Shown: positions 36,463 to 44,369 of the stretch, piece after piece
Layout of the letters: every line of letters starts with the position of its first letter
Position numbering within the stretch: the stretch's first letter is position 1
Assembly: GCA_963708725.1 (NCBI GenBank)
Contig: CAVPTL010000010.1
Location: 186,001 to 250,000, forward strand
Reading direction: 5' to 3'
Source: CAVPTL01 sp963708725
GTDB lineage: Bacteria > Actinomycetota > Thermoleophilia > Gaiellales > JAICJC01
Length of the DNA stretch: 64,000 nt
Program-made: the position numbers and the translations under genes
The notes under the pieces: model-generated
The model's database searches: none
What the model was told of the DNA's origin: nothing
The model's input: the letters and a program-made list of their open reading frames with translations, nothing else

Positions 36463-37739
36463 AAGGACTCACCCCGACCGAGCTGGCCGTGGTCGGCGCC
36501 GTCGATCGCGATCGGATTGCCGACGACCTGAGCGCGCTCGTGGCAATTCCCAGCATCACCGGTGATGAGGGGGCCGTCCAGACCGAGGTGGCCCTGCGGA
36601 TGACCACCGCCGGCCTCGAGGTGGACCGGGTCGATTGCGACCCGGTCGCGCTTGCCACCGACCCCGACTATCCCGGTATCGAAGCCCCCCGGACGAACTT
36701 GCCGATCGTCGCCGCCCGGCTCGGCAATCCGTCTGCCGGCCGACGGGTGATGATCGTCGGGCACATCGACGTGGTCGCCCCCGGGGACGAGTTGCAGTGG
36801 ACGACGCCCCCGTTTACGCCGGCGATCCGCGATGGAGCCCTCTACGGACGTGGATCGGTTGACATGAAAGGCGGTGTGGTCGCAGGCCTGGCGGCAATGC
36901 GAGCGCTCCGCGAGACCGAGGTCGACCTCGATCAGGTCGAAGCGGTGCTGCTCACCGTCCCCTCCGAGGAGGACGGTGGCGCGGGCGCGCTCGCTGCGAT
37001 CAGGGCGGGGTACGTCGCCGACGCAGCCGTGATCACCGAGCCGACCCGACTTGACGTCGTCACCGCCCAGGCCGGATCGATCACCTTCACCCTGACCGTC
37101 ACCGGCCGATCGGCGCATGCCGCATTCCGGCGCGAAGGCGTCTCGGCAGTCGACAAGCTCGACCCCATCCTGCGTGCCCTCGACCGAAACGAAGCCCAGC
37201 GCAACGCGGCCGAGGACAACCGTGCCATGAAGGCACTGGGACTGCCCTACCCCACGTCGATCGGGCGTCTGCGCTCGGGTGACTGGGCCTCGAGCGTTCC
37301 CGACCGCGCCATCGCCGAGGGCCGCTACGGCGTCCGCATCGGCCAGACGGTGGCCGAGGCCGAAGCGGAGCTGCGGGCGGTGATCGACGGGGCGTGCGCC
37401 GACGACCCGTGGCTTTCCGATCACCCCGCGCAGGTCGAGATCTCCGGGGGCCGGTTCGCCGCCTGCGCGCTCGCATCAGATCATCCCCTGCCATGGGCGG
37501 TGGGCGAGTCGGCCCGCGACGTGCTGGGGCGACTGCCTCCGTTCGTCGGTGTCCCGTACGGTTCGGATGCGCGGTTGTTCGTCCACCACGGTCACACCCC
37601 GACGGTGCTGTACGGCCCCGGCGACCCGAGGTTGGCGCACGCACCCGATGAACATGTGGTGCTCGACGACATCGCACGTTGTGCGAGGACACTTGCTGTT
37701 TGGGTGCTCCGTTCCCAAGCTCCTGTCACAAAACAGTAA
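36459..37739 (+). CDS. M20-family metallopeptidase (ArgE/DapE/acetylornithine deacetylase-like)
   Basis: 426 residues. First metal His in IVGHIDVVAPGDE, bridging Asp in GRGSVDMKGGVVAG, catalytic Glu pair in TVPSEEDGGAGALAA, and a dimerisation (lid) domain with FTLTVTGRSAHAAFRREG. Deacylase or peptidase; substrate unknown. Coupled to the amidinohydrolase, so it may act on N-acylated arginine, ornithine or citrulline derivatives in the same short pathway. Confidence 0.9.
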   Translation: MKGLTPTELAVVGAVDRDRIADDLSALVAIPSITGDEGAVQTEVALRMTTAGLEVDRVDCDPVALATDPDYPGIEAPRTNLPIVAARLGNPSAGRRVMIVGHIDVVAPGDELQWTTPPFTPAIRDGALYGRGSVDMKGGVVAGLAAMRALRETEVDLDQVEAVLLTVPSEEDGGAGALAAIRAGYVADAAVITEPTRLDVVTAQAGSITFTLTVTGRSAHAAFRREGVSAVDKLDPILRALDRNEAQRNAAEDNRAMKALGLPYPTSIGRLRSGDWASSVPDRAIAEGRYGVRIGQTVAEAEAELRAVIDGACADDPWLSDHPAQVEISGGRFAACALASDHPLPWAVGESARDVLGRLPPFVGVPYGSDARLFVHHGHTPTVLYGPGDPRLAHAPDEHVVLDDIARCARTLAVWVLRSQAPVTKQ

Positions 37740-37748
37740 CAACGACTA

Positions 37749-37771
37749 AAAACCCGTGCTTCTTGGGTTTT
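37749..37771 (+). terminator. intrinsic terminator after the amidinohydrolase-M20 unit
   Basis: AAAACCC (37749-37755), nine-base loop, GGGTTTT (37765-37771), ten bases after the M20 stop. The T-run in the right arm fits a Rho-independent terminator; one of very few A/T-rich ones in the window. Confidence 0.65.
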
Positions 37772-37778
37772 GATCAGC

Positions 37779-37784
37779 TATCTT
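37779..37784 (+). promoter_or_regulatory. upstream -10 candidate before the EamA gene
   Basis: TATCTT, 6 bases before GTG 37791, which is in frame with the EamA transporter but 61 codons upstream of the usual family start. It may drive a structured leader RNA (37827-37915) or an N-terminally extended protein. Confidence 0.4.
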
Positions 37785-37826
37785 CGTCGTGTGCTTATGG
37801 GCATGTGGCTGGCCGTAGGCACATCA

Positions 37827-37915
37827 GCGAATCGGCGGCCGGTGGTATGCACGGCGCAGAGTGGCGGTATGGAGCCCCGTCCGCTCTGCAGTTGCACCAC
37901 CCGGCCGCCGGTCGC
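37827..37915 (+). ncRNA. strongly structured intergenic element, possible leader RNA
   Basis: The outer stem GGCGGCCGGTGGT (37834-37846) pairs with ACCACCCGGCCGCC (37896-37909), 13 bp with one bulged C, flanked by GCGA/TCGC (37827-37830 with 37912-37915). Inside, GCAGAGTGG (37856-37864) pairs with CCGCTCTGC (37881-37889), 9 bp with one G-U. It precedes a drug/metabolite transporter gene. No known riboswitch class recognised; codon third positions here look less GC-rich than in real genes, against coding. Confidence 0.45.
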
Positions 37916-37960
37916 GATACCCCTCACCACCCCACCGCCGCATCGGGGATGGCCGCGGGT

Positions 37961-37966
37961 TAGCGT
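37961..37966 (+). promoter_or_regulatory. leaderless-type -10 box for the EamA transporter
   Basis: TAGCGT, 7 bases, ATG 37974. Confidence 0.5.
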
Positions 37967-37973
37967 GGCCGCC

Positions 37974-38867
37974 ATGGCTCGAAGAGCGCACAGCGCAGAT
38001 GGCATGCTGATCACGGCAAACCTGATCTGGGGCGCGAACTATGCCGTCTCGAAGTTCGCCTACGGCGCCTGGAACCCACTCGCATTCTCGATGACGCGAT
38101 TCCTGGTCGCAGGAGTGGTGTTCTCCACAATGGTGCGACGCCGTGAGGGGCCGCCGCGGATCCGACGCGCCGACGTCCCCCTGTTGCTCGCATGCGCCGC
38201 GGTCGGAATCACCGCAAACCAGCTCTTCTTCACGACGGCAACCGATCACACGACCGCCGGCAACGTGGTGTTGATCATGACCGCGGCCCCCGCTCTCGCG
38301 GCGTTCTTCGCGATGGTGGCGGGCCATGAGCACGTCTTCCCGCGGCACTGGATCGCACTCGGCATCTCGATCTCAGGGGTCGCTCTGGTCGTGATCGGTG
38401 GTGTCGAGGTCAGCGGCAACAGCATTGTGGGCGACTTGCTGGCGATCGGTGCCGCAGTCACGTGGGCGGCCTACAGCGTGATGCTACGGCCGCTGTTCTC
38501 CAGGTACTCGGCGTCGCGTATCAGCTCCACCATGATCGTGTGGGGCGGCCTCATGCTGATTCCGTTTGCGCTCCCCGAAACACTGTCCCAGGACTGGGGA
38601 GCGCTCGGCCCCAAGTCGATCGCCGCCTGGTTTTACTCCGGGTTCTTCGCGCTCGTTGTCACCAACATTCTCTACTTCAGAGGGCTCCGCTCGATCGGAG
38701 CCTCGCGCGCAACCCTCTACATGTATCTGCAGCCGTTTGTGGGAGTGCTGGTCGCGGCTGCGATCCTGGGCGAAAGCGTGGCGCCGCTCGAGGCGGTCGG
38801 CGGGTTGGTCATCATCGCCGGGGTATCGCTCGGAAACCTCATGCCGGCGGCCACGGTGCGCGAGTAG
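37974..38867 (+). CDS. EamA-family (DMT superfamily) membrane transporter
   Basis: 297 residues and ten predicted membrane helices in two EamA repeats: GMLITANLIWGANYAVSKFA at the start and LAIGAAVTWAAYSVMLRPL at the start of the second half; the end of repeat two is MYLQPFVGVLVAAAILGES. Exports or imports a small metabolite; substrate unknown. ATG 37974 fits both the family and the -10 spacing. The frame is open upstream to 37770, including GTG 37791, but that region forms strong hairpins. Its 3' end overlaps convergent gluQ by 29 bases. Confidence 0.9.
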   Translation: MARRAHSADGMLITANLIWGANYAVSKFAYGAWNPLAFSMTRFLVAGVVFSTMVRRREGPPRIRRADVPLLLACAAVGITANQLFFTTATDHTTAGNVVLIMTAAPALAAFFAMVAGHEHVFPRHWIALGISISGVALVVIGGVEVSGNSIVGDLLAIGAAVTWAAYSVMLRPLFSRYSASRISSTMIVWGGLMLIPFALPETLSQDWGALGPKSIAAWFYSGFFALVVTNILYFRGLRSIGASRATLYMYLQPFVGVLVAAAILGESVAPLEAVGGLVIIAGVSLGNLMPAATVRE

Positions 38868-39726
38868 CGAGCGAGAGCAGATCCACCGGCTGCAACGGCT
38901 CGGGGGTCTCGATCAGACCGGCCGAGGCCGCCAACTGACCCACCACCTCGGCCGGCCGCACCCCATCCTCACGCAACTCCGCGAGCGACCGTGCCCCATT
39001 GCGCTTTGCGAGTCGCTGGCCGTCATCGCCGAGCATCAGCGGCACATGTGCATAGGCGGGACGTGACAGACCAAGCAACTCGGCGAGGATTGCCTGCCGA
39101 GGGGTCGAGAGCGCGAGATCTGCCCCGCGAACGACGTCGGTGACGCCGTCGGCGGCGTCGTCGACGACGACCGCGAGCTGATAGGCATAGAGGCCGTCCG
39201 ACCGCCGCACCAGGACGTCACCCACCTCGCGGTCGACGCGCTGGCGGATCGGCCCGATCACCCGATCGCGAATCTCGACCGGCTCAGCGCCCATCCGAAC
39301 GCGCAGCGCCGGCGGCCTGGTGCGGCCCCGCTCGCTGCGCTGCGCCGAGTTCAGATGCGCGCACGTTCCCGGGTAGCGACGCTCGCCCGTGAGGCCGTGA
39401 GGAGCGGATTGGGTGTCGATGTCTCGCCGTGAGCAGAAGCACTCATATACCGCGTCCAGCTGAGTCAGGTACGCGATCGCGGCGTCGTAGGCGTCCGTAC
39501 GCCGGGACTGCGGCGTGGTCTCCACGTCCCAGTCGAGGCCGAGCCAGTCCAGGTCAACTCGCACCAGCTCCGCGAACTCGGGACGGCAGCGGGCCTGGTC
39601 GAGATCCTCGATTCGAAGCACCACCTCGCCGCCGCGCGATCGAGCATCGAGCCAGGCAAGCAACGCCGTGCGGGCATTGCCCAGGTGCATCGGGCCACTG
39701 GGACTGGGCGCGAATCGCCCGACCAC
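38839..39726 (-). CDS. gluQ: glutamyl-Q tRNA(Asp) synthetase
   Basis: 295 residues, a GluRS catalytic core lacking the anticodon-binding domain. HIGH-like motif APSPSGPMHLGNARTALLAW; zinc ligands in YECFCSRRDI and RYPGTCAHL; KMSKS-like DGQRLAKRNGARSL. Family members glutamylate queuosine at position 34 of tRNA-Asp. GTG 39726 is 11 bases after the stop of the dioxygenase gene. It cannot replace the frameshifted gltX in this window. Confidence 0.92.
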   Translation of the reverse strand: MVGRFAPSPSGPMHLGNARTALLAWLDARSRGGEVVLRIEDLDQARCRPEFAELVRVDLDWLGLDWDVETTPQSRRTDAYDAAIAYLTQLDAVYECFCSRRDIDTQSAPHGLTGERRYPGTCAHLNSAQRSERGRTRPPALRVRMGAEPVEIRDRVIGPIRQRVDREVGDVLVRRSDGLYAYQLAVVVDDAADGVTDVVRGADLALSTPRQAILAELLGLSRPAYAHVPLMLGDDGQRLAKRNGARSLAELREDGVRPAEVVGQLAASAGLIETPEPLQPVDLLSLATRAPWPPA

Positions 39727-39737
39727 CGACGCCGAGC

Positions 39738-40646
39738 TCAGCGCGCCGCCGGGACGTCGAGCGGGGTCAACACCTGCTCGAGCCGATCTCGCAGGTGCTC
39801 GAAGTCCGGTGGCAGGGAGAGCGACTCGCCGAGATGATCTGCCGGCTCGTCGGTCGCAAAGCCCGGGCCCATGGTCGCGATCTCGAACAGCACCCCGCCG
39901 GGCTCGCGGAAATAGATCGACCGAAAGTAGAAGCGATCGATCACCGGTGTGGGATGGGCGCCGCCGGACGCCGCCTGCTCGCGCCATGCGGCGTGATCGT
40001 CCATCGTCGAGGAAAACGCGACGTGGTGGACGGTGCCTGCACCGGGAATCCCCGCATCGGTGGTGACGTCAATGTCGTAGGTGGCACCGCGACGTGGCCC
40101 CCGTAGTTCGAACCCGCCGCCGTCACGTGGCGTGAATCCGAGCGCGTCCATCAGTCGGCGGCTGCGCTCGGGCATCGTGCCGTACACGCGAACGCCGTCG
40201 AAGCCCTGCAGCGCCATCTCGGATGGGATGTCTTCGCGTGACGCGGTGAGCGCTGGATCCCGACCGTCCGAGATGGCCAGCTCCAATCCGATCCCCTCAG
40301 GGTCGGAGAACCGCAGGCGATCGCCGTCGCGCTCGGTCTCGACACCCTCGGTCGCCAATCGTTCGGCCCAGAACTCGAGCGCCTCCGCCGATCCGACGCG
40401 CATGATGATGCGGTGGACCATGCCCGCGCCGGCGCGACCGCGCGTCGCTCCCGGATACTCGAAGAACGTGAGGTCGGCTCCCGGACTCCCGCCGTCATCG
40501 GCGTAGAACAGGTGGTACACGGTCGGATCGTCCTGGTTGACCGTCTTTTTCACGAGCCGCAGGCCCAGCACGCGCGTGTAGAAATCGAGGTTCCCCGGCG
40601 CGTTCCCGGTTACCGCTGTGATGTGGTGAATCCCATCGAGCTGCAT
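39738..40646 (-). CDS. VOC-family ring-cleaving dioxygenase-like protein
   Basis: 302 residues with two vicinal-oxygen-chelate modules. Metal His in GIHHITAVTGNAPGNLDFY, second in TVHHVAFSSTMDD, Glu ligand in VLFEIATMGPGFATDE. KTVNQDDPTVYHLFYADDGG and GSPGADLTFFEYPG are typical of MhqO/LinE-type hydroquinone dioxygenases. Substrate not determined. ATG 40646 has a G-rich stretch (GGGGGTGG) upstream as a possible ribosome binding site. Followed by gluQ, 11 bases on. Confidence 0.88.
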   Translation of the reverse strand: MQLDGIHHITAVTGNAPGNLDFYTRVLGLRLVKKTVNQDDPTVYHLFYADDGGSPGADLTFFEYPGATRGRAGAGMVHRIIMRVGSAEALEFWAERLATEGVETERDGDRLRFSDPEGIGLELAISDGRDPALTASREDIPSEMALQGFDGVRVYGTMPERSRRLMDALGFTPRDGGGFELRGPRRGATYDIDVTTDAGIPGAGTVHHVAFSSTMDDHAAWREQAASGGAHPTPVIDRFYFRSIYFREPGGVLFEIATMGPGFATDEPADHLGESLSLPPDFEHLRDRLEQVLTPLDVPAAR

Positions 40647-40724
40647 CGTCCACCCCCAAGGCGTCGCGGCCACACCGACCGCCGTCAATACGTTCCCACC
40701 CGTGAAGGATAGGCACGCTTCGAC

Positions 40725-40814
40725 TCAGACGCGAAAGAGCAGCAGAAACGGCATCAGCACGAGCAGCCAGGAGCCGAGCACGAGAGCCGTCAGGATTGCG
40801 AGGTTGCTAGTCAT
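40725..40814 (-). CDS. possible 29-residue membrane mini-protein
   Basis: ATG 40814 to the stop at 40725. A single hydrophobic helix (ALVLGSWLLVLMPFLLLF) with short polar N-terminus MTSNLAIL. Too short for statistical support; the clean transmembrane pattern with start and stop fitting the helix exactly is the only evidence. Confidence 0.35.
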   Translation of the reverse strand: MTSNLAILTALVLGSWLLVLMPFLLLFRV

Positions 40815-40909
40815 CGGAGCACGTCCCGTTGAGGACAGGGCCGATGCTTTACCCCACGCGTTACGAAAACGTAAGCAGCGGGTCAAGGTTGGGTATGGGG
40901 CGGTTACGG

Positions 40910-40915
40910 TATGGT
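40910..40915 (+). promoter_or_regulatory. leaderless-type -10 box for RidA
   Basis: TATGGT, 7 bases, ATG 40923. The hexamer overlaps the earlier in-frame ATG 40911, arguing for 40923. Confidence 0.5.
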
Positions 40916-40922
40916 GAATCCG

Positions 40923-41312
40923 ATGGGTGAACGCCAGCACCACTCGACCGAAACCGAGTTCGAAGCACGGGTTGGATACGATCGGGCCGTACGGGTGGGA
41001 GAGCACGTCCACGTCGCCGGCACACTCGGGATCGGACCTGACGGCAAGCCACCAGCGGGCGCCTACGCTCAATCGATCGCGGCGCTCGAACGGATCCGAC
41101 TGGCCCTCGAAGCCGTGGGCGCATCGCTTGCGGACGTGGTGCGGACGCGCATGTACGTCGTCGACATCGCGGCCAACCACGAAGCCGTGGGCCGGGCCCA
41201 CAATGCCTACTTCGCAGAGATCCGCCCGGCGTCCACGATGGTCGGCATCTCGGCACTGATCGCGCCCGCGTTCGTCGTTGAGATCGAGGTAGAGGCGCTG
41301 ACGACCGCCTGA
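40923..41312 (+). CDS. RidA/YjgF-family protein
   Basis: 129 residues (133 from ATG 40911). Domain blocks: VGYDRAVRVGEHVHVAGTLG, SIAALERIRLALEAVGASL, VVRTRMYVVDIAANHE with the conserved Arg, and TMVGISALIAPAFVVEIEVE. Likely hydrolyses reactive enamine/imine intermediates, though the variant N-terminus could mark another subgroup. Monocistronic before the tRNA gene. Confidence 0.92.
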   Translation: MGERQHHSTETEFEARVGYDRAVRVGEHVHVAGTLGIGPDGKPPAGAYAQSIAALERIRLALEAVGASLADVVRTRMYVVDIAANHEAVGRAHNAYFAEIRPASTMVGISALIAPAFVVEIEVEALTTA

Positions 41313-41331
41313 TCGGATCGCGAGGCCTTGC

Positions 41332-41337
41332 TAGACT
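41332..41337 (+). promoter_or_regulatory. extended -10 promoter for tRNA-Glu
   Basis: TGCTAGACT (extended -10 TGN plus TAGACT). Transcription would begin near 41344. The leader contains an inverted pair CGCTGCG/CGCAGCG (about 41343-41349 and 41384-41390) before the mature tRNA. Confidence 0.45.
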
Positions 41338-41394
41338 CATCGCGCTGCGAACGGGAGTGAGACGGGGCGTTGCTCCGGCCCCCGCAGCGTGCGG

Positions 41395-41467
41395 GCCGCA
41401 TTCGTCTAGGGGCCCAGGACGCCGCCCTCTCACGGCGGTAACACCGGTTCGAATCCGGTATGCGGTA
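41395..41467 (+). tRNA. trnE: tRNA-Glu (anticodon CTC)
   Basis: Acceptor 5' GCCGCAT and 3' ATGCGGT; D-arm TCTAGGGGCCCAGGA; anticodon stem CCGCC/GGCGG with loop CTCTCAC, anticodon CTC at 41429-41431; T-arm ACCGG-TTCGAAT-CCGGT. The first pair is G-U rather than the usual G-C. Discriminator A at 41467, then CTCCA: the CCA is not directly encoded and must be added by the CCA enzyme. Decodes GAG. Confidence 0.95.
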
Positions 41468-41472
41468 CTCCA

Positions 41473-41511
41473 CAGGACTCCCGTAACACGAAGGTGTGTT
41501 CGGGAGTCCTG
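41473..41511 (+). terminator. hairpin terminator after tRNA-Glu
   Basis: CAGGACTCCCG (41473-41483) pairs perfectly with CGGGAGTCCTG (41501-41511); inner ACAC/GTGT extends the stem. No T-run follows. Confidence 0.65.
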
Positions 41512-41530
41512 CCGATGCCACCGCCTGGGA

Positions 41531-41559
41531 TGAATAACGGTGCCTGGCACCGTTATTCA
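41531..41559. repeat. perfect 14-bp-arm palindrome (REP-like)
   Basis: TGAATAACGGTGCC, one T, GGCACCGTTATTCA. An almost seamless palindrome centred on GGTGCCTGGCACC. It does not overlap a gene and lies 20 bases after the tRNA hairpin. The shape resembles REP-type dispersed palindromes; only one copy is present in the window. Confidence 0.8.
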
Positions 41560-41632
41560 CCTGATTCACGCCTCGCCGCAGATCCCCCATGCGGGTGGCG
41601 CCTTCCCCCACAGCGCCCCCGATGCTGAGGCC

Positions 41633-42892
41633 ATGGCCCAGCGTCCCCCCCGTTGGCCCGGAAGCCTGCTCCGTGCCCGTAGTGCATCGTCAGCCCGTGG
41701 TGACAACCACCGGCAGGCGGGTCAGGCCCTGCCGCTGGTCGCGGTGTTCATCGTCGTCCTGATGGCGATGGCTGGAGCGGTCGTCGACATCGGCAATGCC
41801 TATCGCGTCCACCAGCAACTGCAGGCCTCGGCCGACGCCGCCGCGGCGGCCGGCGCCGACAACCTCCCGGACACCTCCGCCGCACTCGCGACAGCGGCCG
41901 CATTCAGCTCTGCCGACGACGGCAAGAACCCGATCATCGGAGCGGGAACCGTGACAGCGTCGGCAACCGCCGACTGCTCGACCAGCCAGAAGTTTTGCAA
42001 CCCGGCCAACACCGTTCATGTCACCGAGGACGCGACCGTACCCACAACGTTCCTGCGCGTGATCGGAATCGACAGCATCCCCGAGACCGTGCACGCCTCG
42101 GCGTGCTCGCCGTGCGGCGCCATGCCACTGGACGTGATGATCGTGCTCGATCGCACCGGCTCCATGTCCGGCTCCAAACTGGACTCCGCCAAGCAGGGAA
42201 TCCTGGCCTTCATGAAGACGATGGATCCGACGATCGACAACGTCGGTCTCGCCGTGCTCCCGCCCGCTCCCACCACCCTCGGCGGATGTGACCCACCCAG
42301 CGGCAACGCCTACGACTCGCCGAGCGCCGCCTACCTGCTGGTGCCCCTGAACGGCGACTATGCCAGCACCACCGGGAATCTCAACTCCGGCAGCCAACTG
42401 ATCTCCACGATCAACTGCGTCCAGGCGGGTGGACAGACGGCGTACGCGAATGCCATCGACGCCGCCCAGGATGAGATCACGGCGGACGGTCGCGACGGCA
42501 CCCAGAAGGTCATCATCATCCTCTCGGACGGCGCCGCCAACAAAGGCCCGGGATATCTCTCGCCCTCCGACCCCTACCGCACCAACCCGTGCTCGACCGC
42601 CGTCAACGAGGCTGCCGCTGCGAAATCCAAGGGCACGCTGATGTACTCGATCGCCTATGACATCGGAGGTGCCGGCGCCGATGCCTGCTATGCCGACAAG
42701 GGTTCGATCGTGAACGGGAGTGTCGTCAAGGGCAACGTCCCCGAGGTTCCCGCGATCCAGGCCGACGACGCGCTGGAAGACATCGCGAGTCCGGGCAACT
42801 ACTACGCGCAGCCCGATCCGGTCGCCCTCACCAACATCTTCCTGGCGATCAGCGCCGATATCGCAAAGGGCACCAGCCGCATCAACGGCTGA
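41633..42892 (+). CDS. TadG-like pilus/secretion-associated protein with von Willebrand factor A domain
   Basis: 419 residues. N-terminal basic region, then a TadE/G-type hydrophobic segment (QAGQALPLVAVFIVVLMA) followed by NAYRVHQQLQASADAAAAAG, as in TadG. The vWA domain, from about residue 165, has the MIDAS-like VIVLDRTGSMSGSKLD (second position Thr-Gly instead of Asp-x-Ser-x-Ser order typical of TadG) and VIIILSDGAANK. Probably exported and membrane anchored. No other tad/flp genes are nearby, so it is a solitary copy. ATG 41633 chosen for the family N-terminus. Confidence 0.85.
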   Translation: MAQRPPRWPGSLLRARSASSARGDNHRQAGQALPLVAVFIVVLMAMAGAVVDIGNAYRVHQQLQASADAAAAAGADNLPDTSAALATAAAFSSADDGKNPIIGAGTVTASATADCSTSQKFCNPANTVHVTEDATVPTTFLRVIGIDSIPETVHASACSPCGAMPLDVMIVLDRTGSMSGSKLDSAKQGILAFMKTMDPTIDNVGLAVLPPAPTTLGGCDPPSGNAYDSPSAAYLLVPLNGDYASTTGNLNSGSQLISTINCVQAGGQTAYANAIDAAQDEITADGRDGTQKVIIILSDGAANKGPGYLSPSDPYRTNPCSTAVNEAAAAKSKGTLMYSIAYDIGGAGADACYADKGSIVNGSVVKGNVPEVPAIQADDALEDIASPGNYYAQPDPVALTNIFLAISADIAKGTSRING

Positions 42893-42974
42893 CCGACGGC
42901 CGAAATTCGGAGGCGTCGCTGCCGATCGTAGGCGGTAATGCGAGGTTCCAGCTTGGACCGTCGCAAGCCGCCCG

Positions 42975-44342
42975 ATGCGCGACACCACACCACCGACCGA
43001 TTTTGATCTCGTCAGCTCCGAGCGCCCCGCCCGGATTCTGGCGTTCCTGTTCATCGCGCTTGCCCCGTGCCCGCTGCTGGGGCATCTGCTCATTCCCGAC
43101 CCGCGGCGCGGTGCATCGCTCGAGCAGATCGCCGCGCTCACCGTGCTGTATGCGGTCACCGGCATCCTGTTTTCGCGGATGCGATGGCGGTCGACCGATC
43201 CCCGGCTGGTCATCGCCGTCCCGGGCCTGAGCCTCGCGGCGCTTCTGGGAACCATCATGATCATGGGGGTATCGCACAACCCCAACGACGTCGCCACCTA
43301 CATGGCTGGAGCGATTCTGATCCCGATCTCGGTCGGGCTGACCCAGCGTCGCGGTCACGCCACGGTGGCAGCGGCATTGACGGTGCTGGGGACGGTGGCG
43401 ATCGCGGATGCTCGCAGCGGCGTCGAGACCGATCAGATCGTCGCCTTCACAAGCTTTGTCGCCTCGGCAGTGGCCGGCGAGACCGTGGCTCAGGGCCGCC
43501 ACCGGTATCGGTCGGCACTGCATGGTCTGGCACAGCTCGCCTACTCAACCCAGAGGATCTCGGCGTCAGAATCGCCCGAGGCGGCATTTGCCCTCGCGGC
43601 GAGTGCCGCACGCGAGCTCTCGGGTGCCCGCGGCGCGGCGGTGGTCTCGACCATGCGGGGCTCGATCGACGTGCTCGCGCACTCGCCCCAACGCGACGCG
43701 TGGTCACTCCCCGACCTGCACACCCTGCTCGAGGGCAGATGGGACGCGCGCTGGACACGTGAGCTCACCGCCTCCCCGACCGGCCGATCGATCACCGTGC
43801 TTGGTGGTCGCACACAGGGCGGAGAGCTGCGGCTCGACCTGCTCACACAGGCGCTGTCGGAACATCTCATGCGACTCGAGCTCGTCGAGAAACTGCAACG
43901 CGAGGCACTCAGCGACGCACTGACCGGCATCGGCAACCGCCGCGCCGCCATGAACGAGCTGGGTGTCCTGACCCCTGACCATGCGATCGTCCTGATCGAC
44001 CTCGACCACTTCAAGCAGGTCAACGACGTCCACGGCCACGACGCGGGTGACCTCGAGCTGCAATCACTCGGGACGTTCCTGTCGGAGCAGGTCCGCCACG
44101 GCGACCGGGTGTTTCGATTCGGGGGTGAGGAGTTTTTGATGCTGCTCTCCAGCGGCGACTCGGCCGCACTGATCACCCGCCTTCAAACTGACTGGGCTGC
44201 CCGCGGCCAGCTCACCACGCTGAGTGCCGGGCATGCGGTACGACGGGCAGGAGAGGATCCCCGAGCGACCCTCAAGCGCGCGGACGAGGCGCTCTACCGA
44301 GCGAAAAATGCGGGCCGAAACCGCGTCGAGTTCGCGGCTTAA
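42975..44342 (+). CDS. membrane-bound diguanylate cyclase
   Basis: 455 residues. About six N-terminal membrane helices (residues 20-175, e.g. RILAFLFIALAPCPLLGHLL), a GAF-like connecting region (RYRSALHGLAQLAYSTQ onward), then a GGDEF domain from about residue 315. The active site is FRFGGEEFLMLL, metal Asp in LIDLDHFKQVNDVHGHDAGD, and the inhibitory I-site RHGD stands exactly five residues before GGEEF, so product inhibition by c-di-GMP is expected. No EAL or HD-GYP phosphodiesterase is in the window. Confidence 0.92.
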   Translation: MRDTTPPTDFDLVSSERPARILAFLFIALAPCPLLGHLLIPDPRRGASLEQIAALTVLYAVTGILFSRMRWRSTDPRLVIAVPGLSLAALLGTIMIMGVSHNPNDVATYMAGAILIPISVGLTQRRGHATVAAALTVLGTVAIADARSGVETDQIVAFTSFVASAVAGETVAQGRHRYRSALHGLAQLAYSTQRISASESPEAAFALAASAARELSGARGAAVVSTMRGSIDVLAHSPQRDAWSLPDLHTLLEGRWDARWTRELTASPTGRSITVLGGRTQGGELRLDLLTQALSEHLMRLELVEKLQREALSDALTGIGNRRAAMNELGVLTPDHAIVLIDLDHFKQVNDVHGHDAGDLELQSLGTFLSEQVRHGDRVFRFGGEEFLMLLSSGDSAALITRLQTDWAARGQLTTLSAGHAVRRAGEDPRATLKRADEALYRAKNAGRNRVEFAA

Positions 44343-44369
44343 AAGCCCAGATCGAGATGTGGTGTGGCG

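Noticed and set aside
37770..37973. N-terminal extension of the EamA transporter
   Set aside because: The frame is open, but the added residues are Pro/Arg/Cys-rich, unlike any transporter N-terminus, third positions are less GC-rich, and a good -10 box sits directly before ATG 37974.
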